From Lachnospiraceae bacterium (GTDB lineage: Bacteria; Bacillota; Clostridia; Lachnospirales; Lachnospiraceae), in contig CAADSM010000167.1 of the NCBI GenBank assembly GCA_900751785.1, positions 1-10,503 of the forward strand: a stretch of DNA of 10,503 nucleotides, given 5' to 3'. Below, piece after piece: positions 7,237-10,503 of the stretch (position 1 is the stretch's first letter; the number at the start of each line of letters is the position of its first letter). Below the pieces are notes generated by a model, which made no database searches, was not told the DNA's origin, and worked only from the letters and a program-made list of their open reading frames with translations. The translations under genes were made by a program, and so were the position numbers.

Positions 7237-8606
7237 TAGCCTGCAAACTTCGACCAGTATCCTTGGACGAAGAGGAACAGGATGATGAGGGGGACTCCGA
7301 TGGTGACGTAGAGTCTTACCCACTTGGGGAATTTTGGACCCTCTCCTGTGTTGGCTTCTTTCAGGAAGTTTTTCCAGCCCCAGCCGTAACGGGTCGTACA
7401 GAAGAGCACGTACACGAGGCTGCCGAGCGGAAGCAGGTTGTTGCTGACGATGAAGTCTTCCAGATCCAGGATCGCAGTGCCCTCTCCGAGCGGTGCAAAC
7501 CCGCTCAGCATGTTATAGCCGAGCACGCAGGGCATTGAAAGGATGATGATCGCGACCAGGTTGACCGCCACCGCTTTTCTCCTGGAGCATCCTGTGAGAT
7601 CCATTGCAAATGCAATGATATTCTCAAACACAGCGATGATCGTCGATGCCGCCGCAAAGAACATGCAGAGGAAGAAGATCGCTCCCCACAGCCTTCCGCC
7701 TGCCATGGAGTTAAAAATATTCGGCAGTGTAATGAATATCAGGTTCGGACCACTGTCCGGATTTACTCCGAATGCGAAACAAGCCGGAAAGATGATAAGA
7801 CCGGAGATCAGCGCCACACTCGTATCCAGTATAGTGATGCAGACTGCCTCTCCCGGAAGAGCCCGCTTCTTGTCAATGTAGCTTCCGAATATCTCCATCG
7901 CTCCAATTCCGAGACTCAGCGTGAAGAAAGACTGCCCCATCGCAGCCGATATGACCTCCATAATACCCGCTTCCTTCATCTTTCCGAAATCAGGAAGGAG
8001 ATAAAATTCAAGTCCTGCCCCTGCTCCCGGCAGTGTAACGGCGCGTACTGCAAGGATGATCAGGAGAGCCAGCAGCAGGACCATCATGATCTTAGTGATC
8101 CCCTCCACACCTTTCTGGAGTCCCAGACTGACAACTCCAAAGCACATGACTACCACGATCACCATGAAAATGGTCATAAGCACGGGCTGTCCCATCAGCT
8201 CTGAAAATTCTCCCTCGATCTGAGCCGTGTCCAGCCCCTCAAAGCCGCCCGAAGCCATTTTGAGCAGATAGATCAGCAGCCATCCTCCGATCGTCGTGTA
8301 GAACATCATGAGCAGATAATTTCCCGCGATCCCAAACCATTTATACCAGTGCCATTTTGTTCCCAGAGGTTCAAGCTTTTCAAAAGCCCCGGCAATGCTG
8401 CAGCCTGCGCCTCGCCCCACTGAAAACTCCATGATCATGATCGGCAGTCCGAGAAGCACCAGACAGCACAGGTAGATCAGCACAAAAGCCGCGCCGCCGT
8501 ACTGTCCCGTGATGTATGGGAACCGCCATACATTTCCCAGTCCGATCGCACATCCTGCTGAGATCAGGATGAAGCCCAGACGAGAACCAAATTTTTCTCT
8601 CTTCAT
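7236..8606 (-). CDS. Sodium-dependent NSS/SNF family amino acid transporter, 456 aa
   Basis: Integral membrane Na+ symporter of the LeuT fold (bacterial NSS family), probably importing a neutral or aromatic amino acid. About 11 membrane segments are visible, as in the bacterial homologue MhsT, rather than 12. Sodium-site residues recognisable by comparison with LeuT: TM1 GCAIGLGNVWRFP gives G18, A20, I21 and N25; TM6 SFFTLSLGIG gives F228, T229 and S231 around the unwound segment; TM8 FFAAAST gives A318, S321 and T322. D261 in TILDTS lies where LeuT has Asn286. The ATG is 2 nt past the upstream regulator's stop and its GAGGAAG lies inside that gene's last codons, so the two are probably translationally coupled. 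A strong hairpin follows the stop. Family is secure; substrate cannot be read from sequence. Confidence 0.93.
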   Translation of the reverse strand: MKREKFGSRLGFILISAGCAIGLGNVWRFPYITGQYGGAAFVLIYLCCLVLLGLPIMIMEFSVGRGAGCSIAGAFEKLEPLGTKWHWYKWFGIAGNYLLMMFYTTIGGWLLIYLLKMASGGFEGLDTAQIEGEFSELMGQPVLMTIFMVIVVVMCFGVVSLGLQKGVEGITKIMMVLLLALLIILAVRAVTLPGAGAGLEFYLLPDFGKMKEAGIMEVISAAMGQSFFTLSLGIGAMEIFGSYIDKKRALPGEAVCITILDTSVALISGLIIFPACFAFGVNPDSGPNLIFITLPNIFNSMAGGRLWGAIFFLCMFFAAASTIIAVFENIIAFAMDLTGCSRRKAVAVNLVAIIILSMPCVLGYNMLSGFAPLGEGTAILDLEDFIVSNNLLPLGSLVYVLFCTTRYGWGWKNFLKEANTGEGPKFPKWVRLYVTIGVPLIILFLFVQGYWSKFAG

Positions 8607-8608
8607 TA

Positions 8609-9232
8609 TTACTTCCTCTCTTCCTCTTTTCCTTCTTGTATTTCCATTGCGGAGACCTTCCCCGTAGTGTCATAAAAAGCCCTCATCGAACTCACGACCA
8701 TGCGGAACGTCATATCCGCAGCGCACTCAGGCGTCTTTGCCGTCCCGTCCTCCAGCCATGTCTTCACAAAGCCGAGACAGCCGTTCAGACAGAATGAGTA
8801 AAAATACTTCATATCTTCCACTCTCTCAGGGAAAAGCTGCGCCAGGAGCTCCCTGCTGTTCTCCTCGAGCAGTTTCTCGATCCGCCGGATAAAGCCGATA
8901 TCGCCGTGAACCCCGACAAGCGCGCGTACCACCTCGCGGTTCTCGTCCAGCACCCGAAAGATGTCCTCTATAAATCTGCCCGTAGAATTTTCTTTGATCG
9001 GATGCTCCCGAACAGCCCGCTCCATCTTCTCCATCATATCGTCCTCGATCTCTCTGAGCAGAGTCGGGATATCAGAATAATGCAGATAGAATGTAGAGCG
9101 ATTAATATCTACCTCTTCCACAAGCTCTTTTACCGTGATCTCCCCGATGCTTTTCTCCTGCATCAGGCGCGCCAGTCCTTTCCTGAGCTGGCTTTTTGTT
9201 TTTCTGACCCGGCGGTCTACTTTTTTCTGCAT
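8609..9232 (-). CDS. TetR/AcrR-family transcriptional regulator, 207 aa
   Basis: Cytoplasmic DNA-binding regulator. The N-terminal TetR domain spans about residues 10-60; the helix-turn-helix lies in ITVKELVEEVDINRSTFYLH, including the family signature RSTFYLHY. The C-terminal half is all-helical, with the NGCLGFVKTWLEDG stretch (about 150-163) resembling the TetR_C_8/DhaS-type regulator C-terminus. Length is normal for the family. AGGAGG (9241-9246) lies 8 bases before the ATG. It sits between the ferredoxin-like gene (34-nt gap) and the transporter (2-nt gap), so it probably controls this operon, possibly sensing the transported compound. Its operator would lie upstream of the window or between genes; none is certain. 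The ligand is unknown. Confidence 0.92.
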   Translation of the reverse strand: MQKKVDRRVRKTKSQLRKGLARLMQEKSIGEITVKELVEEVDINRSTFYLHYSDIPTLLREIEDDMMEKMERAVREHPIKENSTGRFIEDIFRVLDENREVVRALVGVHGDIGFIRRIEKLLEENSRELLAQLFPERVEDMKYFYSFCLNGCLGFVKTWLEDGTAKTPECAADMTFRMVVSSMRAFYDTTGKVSAMEIQEGKEEERK

Positions 9233-9240
9233 CCTATCTT

Positions 9241-9253
9241 CCTCCTGTAGGAG
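9241..9253 (-). promoter_or_regulatory. Palindromic ribosome binding site of the TetR gene
   Basis: A consensus AGGAGG (complement of 9241-9246) lies 8 bases from the ATG. It overlaps the inverted repeat ctcctgtaggag (9242-9253), arms of 5 bp around gt. In RNA this could partly mask the ribosome binding site; in DNA it is short for an operator. Chance is quite possible. Confidence 0.4.
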
Positions 9254-9266
9254 ATCATCCCTCTCA

Positions 9267-10391
9267 TTATTCCACTTTGATCAGTTCGTATTCTCTGCTG
9301 CCCAGCCCGATCTTCTCAGCATGCGCCAGGCAGGTCTTCCACTCGCTTTCAGGTGTCGTATTCACGAAATGGTCATGGTGATCGTGAAAATCCTCCTCAT
9401 GCATATGTTCATCCAGCAGGCTTCCCGGCATCGGCTCCTGCGCGTTGCACGCATCAGCGCACGCCTGATCCAGGGCAACCGGGTCAAAGCTTGCAAACAT
9501 GCCGACATCCGGGAGAATCGGCACATCATTCTCAGCATGACAGTCGCAGTACGGGGAGACATCGATGACCAGATTGATATGGAATGCCGGGCGCCCGTCT
9601 ACTACTGCCTTCGTATACTCTGCCATCTTTATGTTCAGATCCTTCACTGCAGATTCATTTTCATTATAGATAGCGTCGAAATTGCAGGCTCCGAGACACC
9701 TTCCGCATCCTACACATTTTTCGTGGTCAATGGCCGCTTTCTTCTCCGGAAATGAGATCGCACCGTGAGCACAGTTCTTCGAACATACACGGCATCCGAC
9801 GCAGGCGTCTCTGTCAACGGACGGTTTCCCGCTGTTATGCTGCTCCATCTTGCCGGCGCGGCTTCCGCAGCCCATTCCGATATTCTTGATGCAGCCGCCG
9901 AATCCTGCCGCCTCATGTCCTTTAAAATGGCTGAGGCTGATAAACACATCTGCATCCATCACAGCACGCTCGATCTTCGCCTCTTTCACCAGCTCGCCGC
10001 CCTCTACCGGCACGGAGACGTCATCCGTTCCTTTCAGGCCGTCCCCGATGATGATATGGCATCCTGTTGACAGGATATTAAAGCCGTTCTCATACGCCGC
10101 GCTCAAATGCTCGAGCGCATCCTTCCTTCTGCCCACATAGAGGGTATTGCAGTCTGTGAGGAAGGGACGTCCGCCCATCTCCTTCACGACATCTGCCACC
10201 GCTTTCGCATAATTGGGGCGCAGGAAGGACAGATTGCCCGGCTCACCAAAATGGATCTTGATGGCAGTCATCTTTTTCTCAAAATCAATCTCGCCGATCC
10301 CTGCCTTCCTGATCAGCTTTTTCAGTTTCTCGGGAAGACTTGTCCCCGGCAGCGCCCTCAGATCGCTGTAATACACTTTTGATTTCTCCAT
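9267..10391 (-). CDS. DUF362 protein with two 4Fe-4S ferredoxin motifs, 374 aa
   Basis: Predicted cytoplasmic iron-sulfur protein of uncharacterised function. The DUF362 domain takes up most of the chain (about 40-190 and 260-320), with conserved-looking segments IHFGEPGN (46-53) and LSHFKGHEAAGFGGCIKN (153-170). Inserted in it is a bacterial two-cluster ferredoxin module: C197/C200/C203/C207 and C226/C229/C232/C236, both CxxCxxCxxxC. A His- and acid-rich segment at 328-341 (six His in 14 residues) precedes the usual GLGSREYEL end. No signal peptide or membrane segment is seen. GGAGGAG (10398-10404) precedes the ATG at 10391. The gene stands between the end of an upstream gene (3-nt gap) and the TetR gene, apparently in one operon. 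Electron transfer or Fe-S-linked redox work is inferred; the reaction is unknown. Confidence 0.9.
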   Translation of the reverse strand: MEKSKVYYSDLRALPGTSLPEKLKKLIRKAGIGEIDFEKKMTAIKIHFGEPGNLSFLRPNYAKAVADVVKEMGGRPFLTDCNTLYVGRRKDALEHLSAAYENGFNILSTGCHIIIGDGLKGTDDVSVPVEGGELVKEAKIERAVMDADVFISLSHFKGHEAAGFGGCIKNIGMGCGSRAGKMEQHNSGKPSVDRDACVGCRVCSKNCAHGAISFPEKKAAIDHEKCVGCGRCLGACNFDAIYNENESAVKDLNIKMAEYTKAVVDGRPAFHINLVIDVSPYCDCHAENDVPILPDVGMFASFDPVALDQACADACNAQEPMPGSLLDEHMHEEDFHDHHDHFVNTTPESEWKTCLAHAEKIGLGSREYELIKVE

Positions 10392-10394
10392 CTT

Positions 10395-10503
10395 CTACTC
10401 CTCCGTCATCTCTCTTTTCTTGATATTGATACGGCTGGGGCCCCGGGGCATACGCTTCTTTTTACCGGTTTGTTTTTCGGAGAGGCGGGGGTGCCCCCCC
10501 CTC
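10395..10503 (-). CDS. 3' end of an unidentified upstream gene (partial)
   Basis: On the minus strand a frame is open from the window edge (first whole codon at 10502) to a TAG at 10397-10395, giving 35 residues that end in KKKRMPRGPSRINIKKREMTEE-like sequence, strongly basic then acidic at the tip. The stop lies 3 nt before the DUF362 start, and the DUF362 ribosome binding site lies within its last codons, the same arrangement as between the regulator and the transporter here. The piece is too short to identify. It could be the cytoplasmic tail of a larger protein. A chance open frame over 35 codons is the alternative. Confidence 0.55.
   Translation of the reverse strand, partial: RGGHPRLSEKQTGKKKRMPRGPSRINIKKREMTEE

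Overview
The window looks like chromosomal DNA from a gut-associated Gram-positive anaerobe, most likely a Lachnospiraceae-type clostridium. The grounds are a secreted mucin-type O-glycanase ending in a sortase-like signal with FIVAR and Ig-like (Big_2) modules, a ferredoxin-type DUF362 protein typical of anaerobes, strong AGGAGG-type ribosome binding sites and A/U-flanked hairpin terminators. No species can be named from sequence alone. Every gene recognised is on the minus strand.

Right-hand block (10503 down to 7236). The tail of an unidentified basic protein stops 3 nt before a DUF362 protein with two 4Fe-4S motifs. A TetR-type regulator follows after 34 nt, then, 2 nt after its stop, a bacterial neurotransmitter:sodium symporter (NSS/SNF). 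The tight spacing, with ribosome binding sites inside upstream coding ends, indicates one transcript, probably with the TetR protein as its local regulator. The promoter lies outside the window.

Middle block (7235 to 6709, 527 bases without a gene). Next to the transporter is a 140-bp tandem duplication. Each copy holds a long terminator-like hairpin; loop and flank are conserved, but the stem sequences differ while still pairing. The proximal copy is also enclosed by a perfect 14-bp inverted repeat. Further along is a separate promoter for the next gene, with a good -10 box and two TGCAyTrTTG-like direct repeats exactly 21 bp apart against the -35, which looks like an activator site. A third copy of the repeat lies further upstream.

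Left-hand block (6708 to 1). One 2176-residue gene encodes a GH101 endo-alpha-N-acetylgalactosaminidase. It has a signal peptide, two related N-terminal beta-sandwich domains, a CarboxypepD_reg-like domain, the GH101 core with nucleophile and acid/base residues recognisable, CBM-like domains, two Big_2 domains, a CBM32/F5-8C domain, three FIVAR repeats, and a C-terminal membrane/basic tail behind a degenerate ATKTG sorting motif. A GC-rich hairpin lies 44-80 bases past its stop.

The surface enzyme should release Gal-beta1,3-GalNAc (core 1) from mucin glycoproteins. The transporter probably imports amino acids; a link between the two through mucin degradation is plausible but is inference, because they appear to be separate transcription units.
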